A stretch of DNA of 36,466 bases from Rhizobiaceae bacterium (GCA_029212415.1 JARGOF010000048.1:7166-43631), one strand, 5' to 3'; positions 7,894-17,367 are shown, numbered from the stretch's first letter. Program-made: numbers and translations. The notes: generated from the sequence alone by a model not told the origin.

Positions 7894-10596
7894 ATGAGAG
7901 CGCCTGTGACGAAATCTGTCGACAGCTTCAAATGCCGTAGCACCCTGAAAGTGGGCGATGCGGAATACACCTATTTCAGTCTGGCTGAGGCTGAGAAAAA
8001 TGGTCTTGATGGTATTGCAGCCCTGCCTTTTTCCATGAAAGTGCTTCTGGAAAACCTTCTTCGCAACGAAGATGGTCGCTCGGTGACCAAACAGGATATT
8101 CAGAACATCGCTGAATGGCTGACCGACAAGGGCACCGCCGGCAAGGAAATCGCCTATCGCCCGGCCCGTGTGCTGATGCAGGATTTCACCGGCGTACCGG
8201 CCGTTGTCGATCTGGCAGCCATGCGCGATGCAATGAAAAACCTCGGCGGCGACCCCGAGAAGATCAACCCGCTCGTGCCGGTCGATCTGGTCATCGACCA
8301 TTCGGTCATTGTTGACGAATTCGGCACGCCGCAGGCTTTCGACCACAATGTCGAACTGGAATACAAGCGCAATGGCGAGCGCTATCGCTTCCTCAAATGG
8401 GGCCAGCAGGCCTTCAAGAATTTTCGTGTTGTGCCGCCCGGAACCGGCATCTGCCATCAGGTCAATCTGGAATATCTTGGCCAGACGGTCTGGACCAGGG
8501 ATGATGATGGCGAAACCATCGCCTATCCGGATACCTGCGTCGGCACTGATTCGCACACCACAATGATCAATGGTCTGGGTGTTCTGGGCTGGGGCGTTGG
8601 TGGCATCGAAGCCGAAGCCGCCATGCTCGGCCAGCCGATTTCCATGCTGCTGCCTGAAGTCATTGGCTTTCGCCTGACCGGCAAGCCGAAGGAAGGCATC
8701 ACTGCAACCGACATCGTTCTGACGGTTGTGCAGATGCTGCGCAAAAAGGGCGTTGTCAGCAAATTTGTCGAGTTTTTTGGCCCCGGCCTGAACAATATGA
8801 CTCTTGCCGACCGCGCAACCATCGCCAATATGGGCCCGGAATATGGCGCAACCTGCGGCTTTTTCCCGGTCGACAGCGAAACGCTCAAATACCTCAATGT
8901 CACCGGTCGCGACGAAGACCGGATCGCTCTGGTTGAAGCCTATTCGAAGGCCCAGGGCATGTGGCGTGAAGAGGGCGACACGCCACCCGTATTCACCGAC
9001 ACGTTGGAACTTGACCTGGGTGACGTCGTGCCATCCATGGCCGGACCAAAACGCCCTGAGGGCCGTATTGCGCTGGAAGGCATCGCAGCAGGGTTTACCG
9101 AATCTCTGGTCAGCGAATACAAGAAGACCGTCGACAACGACCGGCGCTACGAGGTGGAAGGCGAGGATTACGATCTTGGCCATGGCGATGTGGCCATTGC
9201 CGCCATCACCTCCTGCACCAATACATCCAACCCATCCGTGCTGATCGGCGCCGGCCTGCTGGCCCGCAACGCCTTGGCCAAGGGCCTGAAAACCAAGCCC
9301 TGGGTCAAGACATCGCTGGCCCCCGGCTCGCAGGTTGTGGCGGAATATCTGTCACGCTCCGGTCTGCAAGAAGATCTCGATCAGCTTGGCTTCAATCTGG
9401 TCGGTTTCGGTTGCACCACCTGTATCGGCAATTCCGGTCCCCTGCCGGCGCCCGTTTCCAAGACCATCAACGACAAGGGTCTGATTGCAGCAGGCGTTCT
9501 TTCAGGCAACAGAAACTTTGAAGGCCGTGTCTCACCGGACGTTCAGGCCAACTATCTGGCTTCACCGCCGCTGGTCGTTGCCTATGCGCTGGCCGGTTCT
9601 GTCAGGAAAGACCTGACCACCGAACCATTGGGTGAAGACCAGGACGGCAATCCCGTCTTCCTGAAGGATGTCTGGCCTTCTTCCCACGAAATACAGGAAT
9701 TCATCACCAAGAACGTGACCCGTGCACTCTTCTCCAGCAAATATGCGGACGTGTTCAAGGGCGATGAGAACTGGCAGAACGTCAAGATTCCCGATGGCCA
9801 GACCTATGCCTGGGATGACAATTCAACCTATGTGCAGAACCCGCCCTATTTTGTCGGCATGGGCAAGGACCCGGCCGGCATCAGTGATATTATCGGCGCC
9901 CGTGTGCTTGGTCTGTTCGGCGACAAGATCACCACGGACCACATTTCACCCGCCGGCTCGATCAAGGCACAATCACCGGCTGGCAGCTATCTGATGGATC
10001 ATCATGTGGCGGTAACCGACTTCAACCAGTATGGCACCCGGCGTGGCAACCATGAGGTGATGATGCGCGGCACATTTGCCAATATCCGCATTCGCAACCA
10101 CATGCTTGGACCGAACGGCAAGGAAGGCGGCTACACGATCCACTATCCCTCGAAAGAGGAAATGTCGATCTTTGACGCGGCCATGCTCTACAAGCAGCAG
10201 GGTGTGCCTTTGGTCATCTTCGCCGGCGTCGAATACGGCAATGGTTCATCACGTGACTGGGCTGCAAAGGGCACCAACCTTTTGGGCGTACGGGCCGTGA
10301 TTGCTCAGTCCTATGAACGCATCCACCGTTCAAATCTGGTCGGAATGGGCGTCATTCCTTTCGTCCTGGAAGACGGCACGAGCTGGGAAAGCCTCAACCT
10401 GAAGGGTGACGAGACCGTCACCATCGAGGGCCTGAGCAACATCAAGCCGCGTGAAACCAAGATCGCCAAGGTGACCTATGGTGATGGAACCGTCAAAGAC
10501 GTGCCGATCATCTGCCGCATCGAAACGCTGGATGAGGTTGAATATGTCAACAATGGCGGCATTCTTCAAACCGTCCTGCGCGATCTTGTCGCCTGA
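7894..10596 (+). CDS. acnA: Aconitate hydratase AcnA (4Fe-4S)
   Basis: Aconitase interconverts citrate and isocitrate in the TCA cycle. The 900-residue protein has the full AcnA/IRP-type architecture: [17 protein letters not shown] near the N-terminus, the [21 protein letters not shown] region, Fe-S ligand cysteines in [10 protein letters not shown] (about residue 440) and in [14 protein letters not shown] (about 507 and 510), and the swivelling domain with [16 protein letters not shown]-like [15 protein letters not shown]. The start is either the ATG at 7894 or, perhaps better, a GTG at 7906 (giving [14 protein letters not shown], the usual rhizobial N-terminus) with GAGAG just upstream. A strong terminator follows. 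It is a single-gene unit with a possible Irr-controlled promoter shared with ccmA. Confidence 0.97.
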   Translation: MRAPVTKSVDSFKCRSTLKVGDAEYTYFSLAEAEKNGLDGIAALPFSMKVLLENLLRNEDGRSVTKQDIQNIAEWLTDKGTAGKEIAYRPARVLMQDFTGVPAVVDLAAMRDAMKNLGGDPEKINPLVPVDLVIDHSVIVDEFGTPQAFDHNVELEYKRNGERYRFLKWGQQAFKNFRVVPPGTGICHQVNLEYLGQTVWTRDDDGETIAYPDTCVGTDSHTTMINGLGVLGWGVGGIEAEAAMLGQPISMLLPEVIGFRLTGKPKEGITATDIVLTVVQMLRKKGVVSKFVEFFGPGLNNMTLADRATIANMGPEYGATCGFFPVDSETLKYLNVTGRDEDRIALVEAYSKAQGMWREEGDTPPVFTDTLELDLGDVVPSMAGPKRPEGRIALEGIAAGFTESLVSEYKKTVDNDRRYEVEGEDYDLGHGDVAIAAITSCTNTSNPSVLIGAGLLARNALAKGLKTKPWVKTSLAPGSQVVAEYLSRSGLQEDLDQLGFNLVGFGCTTCIGNSGPLPAPVSKTINDKGLIAAGVLSGNRNFEGRVSPDVQANYLASPPLVVAYALAGSVRKDLTTEPLGEDQDGNPVFLKDVWPSSHEIQEFITKNVTRALFSSKYADVFKGDENWQNVKIPDGQTYAWDDNSTYVQNPPYFVGMGKDPAGISDIIGARVLGLFGDKITTDHISPAGSIKAQSPAGSYLMDHHVAVTDFNQYGTRRGNHEVMMRGTFANIRIRNHMLGPNGKEGGYTIHYPSKEEMSIFDAAMLYKQQGVPLVIFAGVEYGNGSSRDWAAKGTNLLGVRAVIAQSYERIHRSNLVGMGVIPFVLEDGTSWESLNLKGDETVTIEGLSNIKPRETKIAKVTYGDGTVKDVPIICRIETLDEVEYVNNGGILQTVLRDLVA

Positions 10597-10626
10597 CAGG
10601 CGCCAGCAGTTTCCGCTTTGATCAAA

Positions 10627-10654
10627 CCGTCGGCCACAAGGCCGGCGGTTTTTT
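10627..10654 (+). terminator. Rho-independent terminator of acnA
   Basis: A 9-base stem with one G-T wobble (10627-10635 and 10640-10648), an ACAA loop and a run of six T (10649-10654) lie 30 bases after the acnA stop. The convergent RND gene ends just beyond. Confidence 0.9.
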
Positions 10655-10670
10655 GTATCCAGACCTGTTA

Positions 10671-13600
10671 TCAGGCCGTATCTGCAGAAGGTCCCGGTTT
10701 GCGCCATGAACCGGACCATCGCCACAATCCGCCGAACAGCAGGTAATAACCGCCAGGCACAAAGAACAGGCTCAGGACAGAGGCCACCAAAAGCCCGCCG
10801 ATCATCAATGTGGCCATCGGCTCAAACAGCGCGCCGCCGGCAATGGCCATGGGCAGCAGGCCGAAAATGGTGGTCAGCGACGTCAGCAGGATCGGCGTCA
10901 CCCGTTTTTTCGCGGCCTCGACAACCGCATCCTTCAGGTCACGGGTTTCGCGCTCGATATCAATCTGGTCGATCAGCACAATGGCATTGTTGATGATGAT
11001 TCCGGCAAGGGAAATCATGCCGAGAATGGCAAAGAACGACAGCGGCTGATTGGTGATCAGCAGCGCCAGGGGCGCACCGATAACGATCAGCGGAACCGTC
11101 ATGAAGGTCAGGATCACCCGTCTTGCCGAGTTGAACTGGAACATCAGCGCCACAAGCATCACCATCAGCGCCAACGGCATGCCGGCTGACAGCTTCTCAT
11201 TGACCTCGGCGCTGTTCTCGGTTTCGCCGTCAATGGTCAATTGATAGCCGCCATCCAGATCAAGCGCTTCCAGGGTCGGTCGGATCCGATCAAGCACGTG
11301 GTTGGCCGCCAGCGTTTCGCTCTTGCCGGATATCTTGATCATGCGGACCTGATTTTCCCGGCGTATCTGCGAATATTCGAGCTTCGGATCAAAGGTCGCC
11401 AGCTGATCCAGCGAAACCAGCAGGCCGTTGGCGGGAATGGCCAGACCCGCCAGATCCTCCAGGCTTTGCCGGAAACTCTCGGCTGCACGCACTTCAATCG
11501 GGATGGACTGGTCACCTTCGCGATAGGTCGAATAGGATGTCCCGGAATAGAACGTATCCATCAGATCCGATATTTCCTTCGACGAAACACCCAGTTGACG
11601 CGCCTTGCTCTGATCGACATCGATGATGATTTTCAGGATCTTGTTGCCCCAGTCATTTTCATTCTGGGCAATCCCGGGAACATCGCCAAAGGCCACTTCA
11701 ACCGCATCGGCAAGCCGCAACAGCTTTTCTGCATCCGGTCCGGAAATCTTGACTTCGACAATGCCGGATTCGCCACCCCCCATCGACAGCCGCTTGATCT
11801 TGAACCGGGCGGCAGGATGATTTTCCAGCAAATAGGCATGCGCCCGTTCAGCCGCCGCCACAGCGCCTGTGAAGGTATCGGTATTGACAAGGATAAAGGC
11901 GCTGGCCTGATTTGCATCCGCCGGGTTGAGCGCCAGATAGAACCGCGGGCCGCCATCGCCGACGAAAACGGTTGTATTGACGATTTCGGGATTTTGGGCC
12001 GGATCACGCAGCCATTGGTCCACTTTCAATGCTTCGCTGCGGGTGCTGGAAATCGCTGTGCCCTTCGGCATGTCCAGATAGATCAGATATTCCGCCCGCT
12101 CGGCCAGCGGAAACATCTCCGCCTTGACATTGGAGAACTGGCTGATGGAAAGCGCCACGGCCACATAGGACCCAAGAATGATGAGGGGACCGAAAACCAA
12201 TGTTCTGCCAATAATCGATCCATAGGTTCGCACCAGCAGGCTCGGCCTGGCATCAGCCTTTGCACCCTGTTTTCGGCCGGCGAACCAGACACACAGGGGC
12301 GGCAGGATATAGAGGGATGTCAGCCAAGACCCGACCAGCATGATGCCCACCACCGCACCAAGCGAAAAGGCAAACTCGCCTTCCGTACCATCCAGGATGA
12401 GCATCGGAATGAAGGCGGAAACAGTGGTGACGGAAGCGACGGCAAGCGGTATGAAAAATTGCCGCCCGGCACCCAGTGCCGCGACCGCGGGCGTAGTTCC
12501 GTTGGCTATCCGTTTTTCAATATCCTCGACGACAACAAGCCCGTTATCAACCAGCAGCCCAAGTGAGATAATCACTGCGGCAATCGATATCTGTTGCAGA
12601 TCAACGCCCATCATCGTCATGCCGATCAGCGCGAAGGCCACGGTAAAGGGCACGATACAGGCAATGATGAGGGCTCCGCGTATGCCCAGAAACAGCAACA
12701 TCACCAGAAGGACGACAACAAATGTCTGAAACACATTGCTCAGCGCATTGTTGATCGATGTGGTGACATTGGTTTCCTGGAAAGTGGAGAATCGATACTC
12801 AATGCCGATGGGCTGCGTCTGTTCAAAGGCCGCGACGCTTTTTTGCAGGGCAAGGCCGATCTTCTGGATGTCTTCGGCATCATTCATTTCAATGCTGACG
12901 ATCACCGCCGGCTGGCCATTGAAATAGACCGGCTTTTTGGCCGGATCCTGATAGCCCCGCCGCACATTCATCAGATCCTTGAGCCGGACGAAACCGGAGA
13001 CGCCCTTGACCTTGGTCAGCACATCGCCGATTTCCGCGACGGAGCCCAGATCACCATTGGCTTCCAGAATGAGGTTCATCCCGTCGGCATCGATCTGCCC
13101 GGCGGGCAAGATGACATTTTGCGCCTGCAGGTCGGCAAGCACCTGCTCAAGCTGGACACCGACGGCCGCCAGTTTCCTGGTGTCGAGCTCAAGCCAGATC
13201 CGCTCCTCCTGAACACCGAAGAGCGCAATTTTCGAGATGCCCTGCACTTCATAGAGATATTCACGCAGATCATCGGCCGAGTCGCGCAGTTCCGCGTCGG
13301 AGAATCCCTCTCCCGTCACCGCGACGGTGGCGATCGACACATCGCCGTAATCAGTATTGACGAACGGACCTTCGGTGCCTGAAGGCAGTTTCGGCTTCAG
13401 GTCGTCCATCTTGTTTCTGATGTTTTCAAAGACACTGTTGAGTTCGACGGCTGTCACATAATTATAAACCGTGACCGTCACCACCGCATGGCCCGTCGAA
13501 ATCAGCGAATTGATATCCTCTATCTCGCCGATTTCCCGCAGTTTGCGTTCAATCGGCTTGACGATGAGGTTTTCCATCCGATCCGGGGCCATACCGTCGA

Positions 13601-13754
13601 AATCAACCGTGACAACGGCGCTGCGAATGGTAATGGCGGGATTTTCGCGCTTTGGCATGGCGCCATAGGCCAGCAGACCCTGCACGATCAGGACAATCAT
13701 GATCAATATGGTCAGACGGGACTTGGCAATGCCGAACCGGGTCAGGAAATCCAT
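10671..13754 (-). CDS. RND family efflux transporter permease
   Basis: Inner membrane proton-driven pump subunit of the resistance-nodulation-division superfamily, expected to work with the adjacent adaptor and an outer membrane channel encoded elsewhere. At 1027 residues it has the expected doubled layout: a helix at the N-terminus, a large periplasmic domain, helices 2-6 (about 330-480), a second helix-loop unit and helices 8-12. Helix 4 carries LGLLVDNGLVVVEDIEKR (about residues 398-415), so the second of the two Asp of AcrB-type pumps is Asn. Helix 10 has LAGIIINNAIVLIDQ (about 915-929), with Asn where AcrB has its relay lysine. This resembles the less-studied RND subgroups more than AcrB, so the substrate cannot be inferred. 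It follows the adaptor gene by nine bases. Confidence 0.93.
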   Translation of the reverse strand: MDFLTRFGIAKSRLTILIMIVLIVQGLLAYGAMPKRENPAITIRSAVVTVDFDGMAPDRMENLIVKPIERKLREIGEIEDINSLISTGHAVVTVTVYNYVTAVELNSVFENIRNKMDDLKPKLPSGTEGPFVNTDYGDVSIATVAVTGEGFSDAELRDSADDLREYLYEVQGISKIALFGVQEERIWLELDTRKLAAVGVQLEQVLADLQAQNVILPAGQIDADGMNLILEANGDLGSVAEIGDVLTKVKGVSGFVRLKDLMNVRRGYQDPAKKPVYFNGQPAVIVSIEMNDAEDIQKIGLALQKSVAAFEQTQPIGIEYRFSTFQETNVTTSINNALSNVFQTFVVVLLVMLLFLGIRGALIIACIVPFTVAFALIGMTMMGVDLQQISIAAVIISLGLLVDNGLVVVEDIEKRIANGTTPAVAALGAGRQFFIPLAVASVTTVSAFIPMLILDGTEGEFAFSLGAVVGIMLVGSWLTSLYILPPLCVWFAGRKQGAKADARPSLLVRTYGSIIGRTLVFGPLIILGSYVAVALSISQFSNVKAEMFPLAERAEYLIYLDMPKGTAISSTRSEALKVDQWLRDPAQNPEIVNTTVFVGDGGPRFYLALNPADANQASAFILVNTDTFTGAVAAAERAHAYLLENHPAARFKIKRLSMGGGESGIVEVKISGPDAEKLLRLADAVEVAFGDVPGIAQNENDWGNKILKIIIDVDQSKARQLGVSSKEISDLMDTFYSGTSYSTYREGDQSIPIEVRAAESFRQSLEDLAGLAIPANGLLVSLDQLATFDPKLEYSQIRRENQVRMIKISGKSETLAANHVLDRIRPTLEALDLDGGYQLTIDGETENSAEVNEKLSAGMPLALMVMLVALMFQFNSARRVILTFMTVPLIVIGAPLALLITNQPLSFFAILGMISLAGIIINNAIVLIDQIDIERETRDLKDAVVEAAKKRVTPILLTSLTTIFGLLPMAIAGGALFEPMATLMIGGLLVASVLSLFFVPGGYYLLFGGLWRWSGSWRKPGPSADTA

Positions 13755-13763
13755 GGTCAGCCC

Positions 13764-14879
13764 CTATTTATCATCCGCCAGCAATTTGGCTTTCATGCCA
13801 TCGCGCAGGAAGGGCACGCCGGCACAGGCGACCCTGTCACCGGGCGAAACCCCATCGACGACGATCAGCTTGTTGTTTCGGATGCCGCCGACCAGAACGC
13901 TTCTGAGCTTCACTGTGCCGGACACCTCGTCGAAGACATAGAGTTCCGAACGACCCGGTTGCGAAGGATCATCAGGCACATCAATGCCGCCGCCCATCGG
14001 CAGAACGGTGAGTGGCAATGTGTAGCCGACGCCTCTGGGAATGGGAAATTCCAGCGTTATTTCCAGCGCCATGCCGGCTTTCAGCAAATCATTTGTTTCA
14101 TCAAGCGCAACAACCACGGGAAAGGCGGAAACGCTGTCCGCACGCGAACCCAGTTCGCTGACATGTGCCGGCAAAGCGATCTCAGGATCATCGGCCAGCC
14201 GAATAATCGCCTTTTTGCCGACTGCAATGCGGTTGGCCACATCGAAACTGACGGAAAAGGACGATTCAAACTTGTCGTCCGCGTAAATCGTCGCAACCGG
14301 CGTACCCGCCGTGACATTGGCAAAGGATTCCACATCGACGGAATTCACAATGCCGCTGAACGGTGCGGTCAGAACCGCTCTGCCCAGATCCTCGCGGGCA
14401 TTTTCAAGCTGTTTGCGCGCCTGAACCACCTGGGACGCGCTGGTCTCCATATTGGTCTTCGACTTGTCTGCATCAGACTTGGTGACGACGCCCTGATCAA
14501 CCAGTTTGGCTTTGCGCTGGTAGTCTTCTTCAGCGTTGCGGGCTGTCGACTCGGCCTGTCGCAGGGCCGCATTGGCATTGTCGACCTGTATCTGCAAGGA
14601 TTTGGGATCAATCGTGGCGATCACATCACCCTCTTTGACCCGCTGGCCGACATCAAGTTTGAATTGCTCCAGCCGTCCCGAGACTTCAAATGACAAGGTC
14701 GACGTGGAGGAGGGCTGCAGTACGCTTGGATAGTGACGCACCGTCGTCTGTTCGATATCCTCGACCAGACAGGTTTTTACGCCGCGTACAATCGGTTCGA
14801 TCTGGCCGGTGCGGCTGTCATCTTCGCCGCAACCGGAAACAACCAACCCAACCAAACACAACAGTGCCACCTTGCGCAT
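13764..14879 (-). CDS. RND efflux periplasmic adaptor, predicted lipoprotein
   Basis: Membrane fusion protein that links the RND permease to an outer membrane channel. I chose the ATG at 14879, giving 371 residues with a lipoprotein signal peptide (lipobox VSGC, Cys17) and an AGGGAAAG ribosome site. An upstream frame to 14945 is not supported. The order is that of HlyD-type adaptors: a beta-barrel/lipoyl half with LSFEVSGRLEQFKLDVGQRV, a coiled-coil hairpin (about residues 95-160, Ala/Gln/Glu-rich), then the second lipoyl half with LTAPFSGIVNSVDVESFANV. It is the first gene of a two-gene operon. No outer membrane channel gene and no TetR/MarR regulator are in the window. Confidence 0.93.
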   Translation of the reverse strand: MRKVALLCLVGLVVSGCGEDDSRTGQIEPIVRGVKTCLVEDIEQTTVRHYPSVLQPSSTSTLSFEVSGRLEQFKLDVGQRVKEGDVIATIDPKSLQIQVDNANAALRQAESTARNAEEDYQRKAKLVDQGVVTKSDADKSKTNMETSASQVVQARKQLENAREDLGRAVLTAPFSGIVNSVDVESFANVTAGTPVATIYADDKFESSFSVSFDVANRIAVGKKAIIRLADDPEIALPAHVSELGSRADSVSAFPVVVALDETNDLLKAGMALEITLEFPIPRGVGYTLPLTVLPMGGGIDVPDDPSQPGRSELYVFDEVSGTVKLRSVLVGGIRNNKLIVVDGVSPGDRVACAGVPFLRDGMKAKLLADDK

Positions 14880-14908
14880 GCATCTTTCCCTATCGATTTG
14901 GTCAGCTA

Positions 14909-14962
14909 TCTGGCCTGCCAGATTGACCTGCCAATTTGAACACATGAAATAGGCAGGTCAAT
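14909..14962 (-). promoter_or_regulatory. Candidate promoter/operator of the RND efflux operon
   Basis: A perfect 11-base inverted repeat, ATTGACCTGCC (14922-14932) and GGCAGGTCAAT (14952-14962), has a 19-base spacer. On the minus strand the first arm contains a -35-like TTGACC, and 17 bases on there is CAAATT, a weak -10. A second small palindrome, TCTGG-CCTG-CCAGA (14909-14922), abuts it. This layout is typical of a repressor site controlling efflux genes; the regulator is not encoded nearby. Confidence 0.5.
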
Positions 14963-15003
14963 GGTGCTTGTTCTGAAATGGTCAACCGATGGCCTGACTG
15001 CGA

Positions 15004-16263
15004 TCAAAGGTCGATGATATTGTGTTCAGGCCCATAGGCAAAACCGGTGATATTGTCAGCATCCTTCTCGCCAATCACCAGAATATCATGCTCGCGGTAA
15101 CCACCGGCGCCGGGTGTGCCTTCCGGCACCCAGATCATCGGCTCCATCGAGACAACCATTCCCGAGACCAGTTCCGTGTCGATATCCTCACGCAGTTCAA
15201 GCCCGGCTTCCCGTCCGTAATAATGCGACAGGATGCCAAAGGAATGGCCATAGCCGAAGGAGCGATAGTCGAGCACATTGTGGTCGGCAAAAAAACGGTT
15301 GATCTCGGCACAGATGCCGGAACAGGTCGCGCCGGGCTTGATCAGTGACAGTCCCAGCTCATGGGCGCCCACATTGATGTCCCAAAGCCGCAGTGAGGCT
15401 TCATCCGGTTGCCCCAGAAACAGGGTACGCTCCAGCGCCGTATAATAGCCCGAGATCATCGGAAAACAGTTGAGACTGAGAATATCGCCTGCTGCAAGCT
15501 GTCGGGTCGTGACGGGATTATGCGCCCCGTCCGTATTGATGCCCGACTGGAACCACACCCAATTGTCCCGCAATTCGCTGTCGGGACGGGAACGGGCGAT
15601 TTCCCTTTCCATGGCGTCCCGTCCGGCCATCGCAACATCGATTTCACGGGTGCCGGCACGGATGGCGTCACGAATGGCTTCGCCGCCGATATCGGCCACC
15701 CGTGCGCCTTCGCGGATCAACAGGATTTCTTCGGCCGATTTGACCATGCGCTGGCGCATGGCGGCAGGGGCCACGTCAACCAGATCCACATCACCCAGAA
15801 ATTCCGACAGGAGATTGCGCGCCGCCAGCGTCAGGTGATCACCTTCAATGCCCAGCCGGTCCACGGCGGGCAGTGCAGATTTCACCGCCCGCCAGTAATT
15901 GTTGCGCTGCCAGTCCGTATAGATGATGTTTTCACCGATCGAACGGCGCCAGGGCTGGCTTGCGTCAATATTGGCGGAAACGGTTACACAGGTGTCAGCC
16001 GTCACCACGCAGCCATAGGGCCTGCCAAAGCTGCAATAGAGAAAGCCGGAATAATACGCGATCTTATGCATGGCTGTGCACAGCACGGCAGGCACATCCA
16101 TCCGGTCCATTTCAGCCCGCAACGCATGCAACCTGCGGCCATATTCTGCCGGAGAAAAGGGCAATGGCGCCTTGCCGCCGTCCTGCCGGCTGAAAAAATC
16201 CGGCCTTGGGTTCGGGCCTGCGGCCTTGGAAGTCTTTTCGGGAGTGTTTGTCATGCCTGTCAT
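15004..16263 (-). CDS. Creatinase (creatine amidinohydrolase)
   Basis: Creatinase hydrolyses creatine to sarcosine and urea; it has the pita-bread fold of M24 peptidases without needing a metal. The call rests on close recall of the Pseudomonas putida enzyme: YYSGFLYCSFGRPYGCVVT, NIDASQPWRRSIGENIIYTDWQR, FQSGINTDGAHNPVTTR (catalytic His, about residue 246 here, His232 in P. putida), LSLNCFPMISGYYTALERTLFLG, FGYGHSFGILSHYYGREAGLELREDIDTELVSGMVVSMEPM-type C-terminus (seen in parts) and PGAGGYREHDILV. Several ATGs lie in a row; the ATG at 16263 has GGAG six bases upstream, giving 419 residues, but 16275 or 16254 is possible. No creatininase, sarcosine oxidase or transport gene lies next to it. 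A generic M24 or ectoine hydrolase label would be the alternative, but the similarity is specific. Confidence 0.9.
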   Translation of the reverse strand: MTGMTNTPEKTSKAAGPNPRPDFFSRQDGGKAPLPFSPAEYGRRLHALRAEMDRMDVPAVLCTAMHKIAYYSGFLYCSFGRPYGCVVTADTCVTVSANIDASQPWRRSIGENIIYTDWQRNNYWRAVKSALPAVDRLGIEGDHLTLAARNLLSEFLGDVDLVDVAPAAMRQRMVKSAEEILLIREGARVADIGGEAIRDAIRAGTREIDVAMAGRDAMEREIARSRPDSELRDNWVWFQSGINTDGAHNPVTTRQLAAGDILSLNCFPMISGYYTALERTLFLGQPDEASLRLWDINVGAHELGLSLIKPGATCSGICAEINRFFADHNVLDYRSFGYGHSFGILSHYYGREAGLELREDIDTELVSGMVVSMEPMIWVPEGTPGAGGYREHDILVIGEKDADNITGFAYGPEHNIIDL

Positions 16264-16593
16264 CATCATCTCCATCTGCAAGACGGGCGAATGAAATGGA
16301 ATCGCCCGTCGGGTGATCCGGGCGTACAGGATTTGGGTCTTCGATGTTTACTGCCTGCCGACGCCATCGGCAGACACATCAATGTGAACTGGTACGCGAT
16401 TGCCGAATGATGGTCAATTCACCTTGCGCGGCGGCCCGATTGGCGTTTTTCACCGGAACGTGACTTTATATTGAAGTTGGTCGCGGGTACAAATTGCTCC
16501 GGGTCTATCGGGCTCCATAGGGGGCCACCGGGGCACATTGGGGCACATTGGGGCCCATCGGGGCAATGGGACTTCAATCGGGCGGGCAATTTC
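16264..16593. other. Divergent intergenic region between creatinase and DUF1223 genes
   Basis: This 330-base gap should hold the promoters of both flanking genes, though I see no convincing -35/-10 pair. Its right half is a G-run array with a 10-base period (16501-16586). An open frame runs through the array from a TTG at 16471, but its Gly/Pro/His-rich translation is not family-like and the signal peptide begins only at 16594. Confidence 0.6.
16501..16586 (+). repeat. Phased G-run array (10-base period), G-quadruplex potential
   Basis: Runs of three to five G begin at 16501, 16510, 16520, 16530, 16540, 16550, 16560 and 16580, with a further run at 16568-16570. From 16530 to 16563 the unit is GGGGCACATT or a close variant, two copies being identical. 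Four successive G4 runs separated by six bases (16530-16563) satisfy a standard G-quadruplex pattern on the plus strand. The array ends eight bases before the DUF1223 start codon. Confidence 0.85.
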
Positions 16594-17367
16594 ATGGCAT
16601 TATTCATCATTACTCTGGTTCGCACTCTGGTCGTGGCCACAGCTCTGTCCGTATTTGTCGCATCCCCTGTATCCGCTGCCCCTGTATCCGCTGCGGAAAA
16701 GCGCCCGCGCGGCGTTGTCGAACTTTTCACCAGCCAGGGCTGCTCCTCCTGCCCCCCGGCCGACCGGGTCCTGTCCGAACTGGTGGCGCAAGGCGATGTG
16801 ATCGCCCTTGCCTACCATGTCGACTATTGGGACAATCTGGGCTGGAAAGATACGCTCGGTTCGGCTCGCAATACCGCCCGCCAGTATGATTATGCCCACA
16901 CGCTCGGGCGCTCGAGCGTTTACACACCGCAGGCCGTGATCAACGGTCGCGACCATATCAACGGCGCCGACAGGGGCGGCATCAATGCAAAAGTCGAGGC
17001 TTTTGCCCGTGAGGGATCAGGTCTCAATGTGGCGCTGACAACAAGGATGGATGCAGATCGGATCCGCATCACGGTTGGCGAGGGCCAAGGCAAGGCCAAT
17101 GTCATCGTGGTCTATTATGACAAATTGAACACGGTTGCGGTCAAGCACGGTGAGAACCAGGGCAAGACGATTGACTATTGGAATGCGGTGCGGGACATTC
17201 AGACCATCGCCATGTGGGACGGCGAGGCCATGGCGCTGGATCTGCCGTCATCGGTGATGAAGGGCCACAATTATGACGGCTGCACCATTTTGCTGCAGCG
17301 GGTCAAAACCAATGGTGTGCCCGGAGAAATAATCGGCGCTGCAACGGTTCAGGACATCAAGGGCTGA
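16594..17367 (+). CDS. DUF1223 domain-containing secreted thioredoxin-like protein
   Basis: A 257-residue protein of the DUF1223 family, common in alphaproteobacteria and of unknown function. It has an N-terminal signal peptide (hydrophobic about residues 3-28) followed by the family's conserved block VVELFTSQGCSSCPPADRVL, a thioredoxin-like CxxC (Cys-Ser-Ser-Cys) region, then ALAYHVDYWDNLGWKD and a SSVYTPQAVINGR segment. The CxxC suggests a periplasmic redox role, which is inference. I chose the ATG at 16594 because the signal peptide begins there, although its ribosome site (GGGCGGG) is poor. A 15-base tandem duplication at 16666-16695 doubles PVSAA at the likely signal peptidase site. It sits alone, with the G-run array in front. 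Confidence 0.9.
   Translation: MALFIITLVRTLVVATALSVFVASPVSAAPVSAAEKRPRGVVELFTSQGCSSCPPADRVLSELVAQGDVIALAYHVDYWDNLGWKDTLGSARNTARQYDYAHTLGRSSVYTPQAVINGRDHINGADRGGINAKVEAFAREGSGLNVALTTRMDADRIRITVGEGQGKANVIVVYYDKLNTVAVKHGENQGKTIDYWNAVRDIQTIAMWDGEAMALDLPSSVMKGHNYDGCTILLQRVKTNGVPGEIIGAATVQDIKG

Noticed and set aside
7843-9183. 446-codon open frame opposite the start of acnA
   Set aside because: Antisense shadow produced by codon bias of acnA; no family features and no independent promoter.
11241-12566. 441-codon open frame opposite the RND permease
   Set aside because: Antisense shadow with Gln/Arg/His-rich composition. The RND frame has full family support.
15409-16410. 333-codon open frame opposite creatinase
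   Set aside because: Antisense to a strongly conserved enzyme; the translation has no recognisable motif.
16501-16586. G-run array as a CRISPR array or collagen-like coding repeat
   Set aside because: Units are 10 bases without spacers, so it is not CRISPR. The Gly-Pro-rich reading depends on an unsupported TTG start upstream of the real signal peptide.
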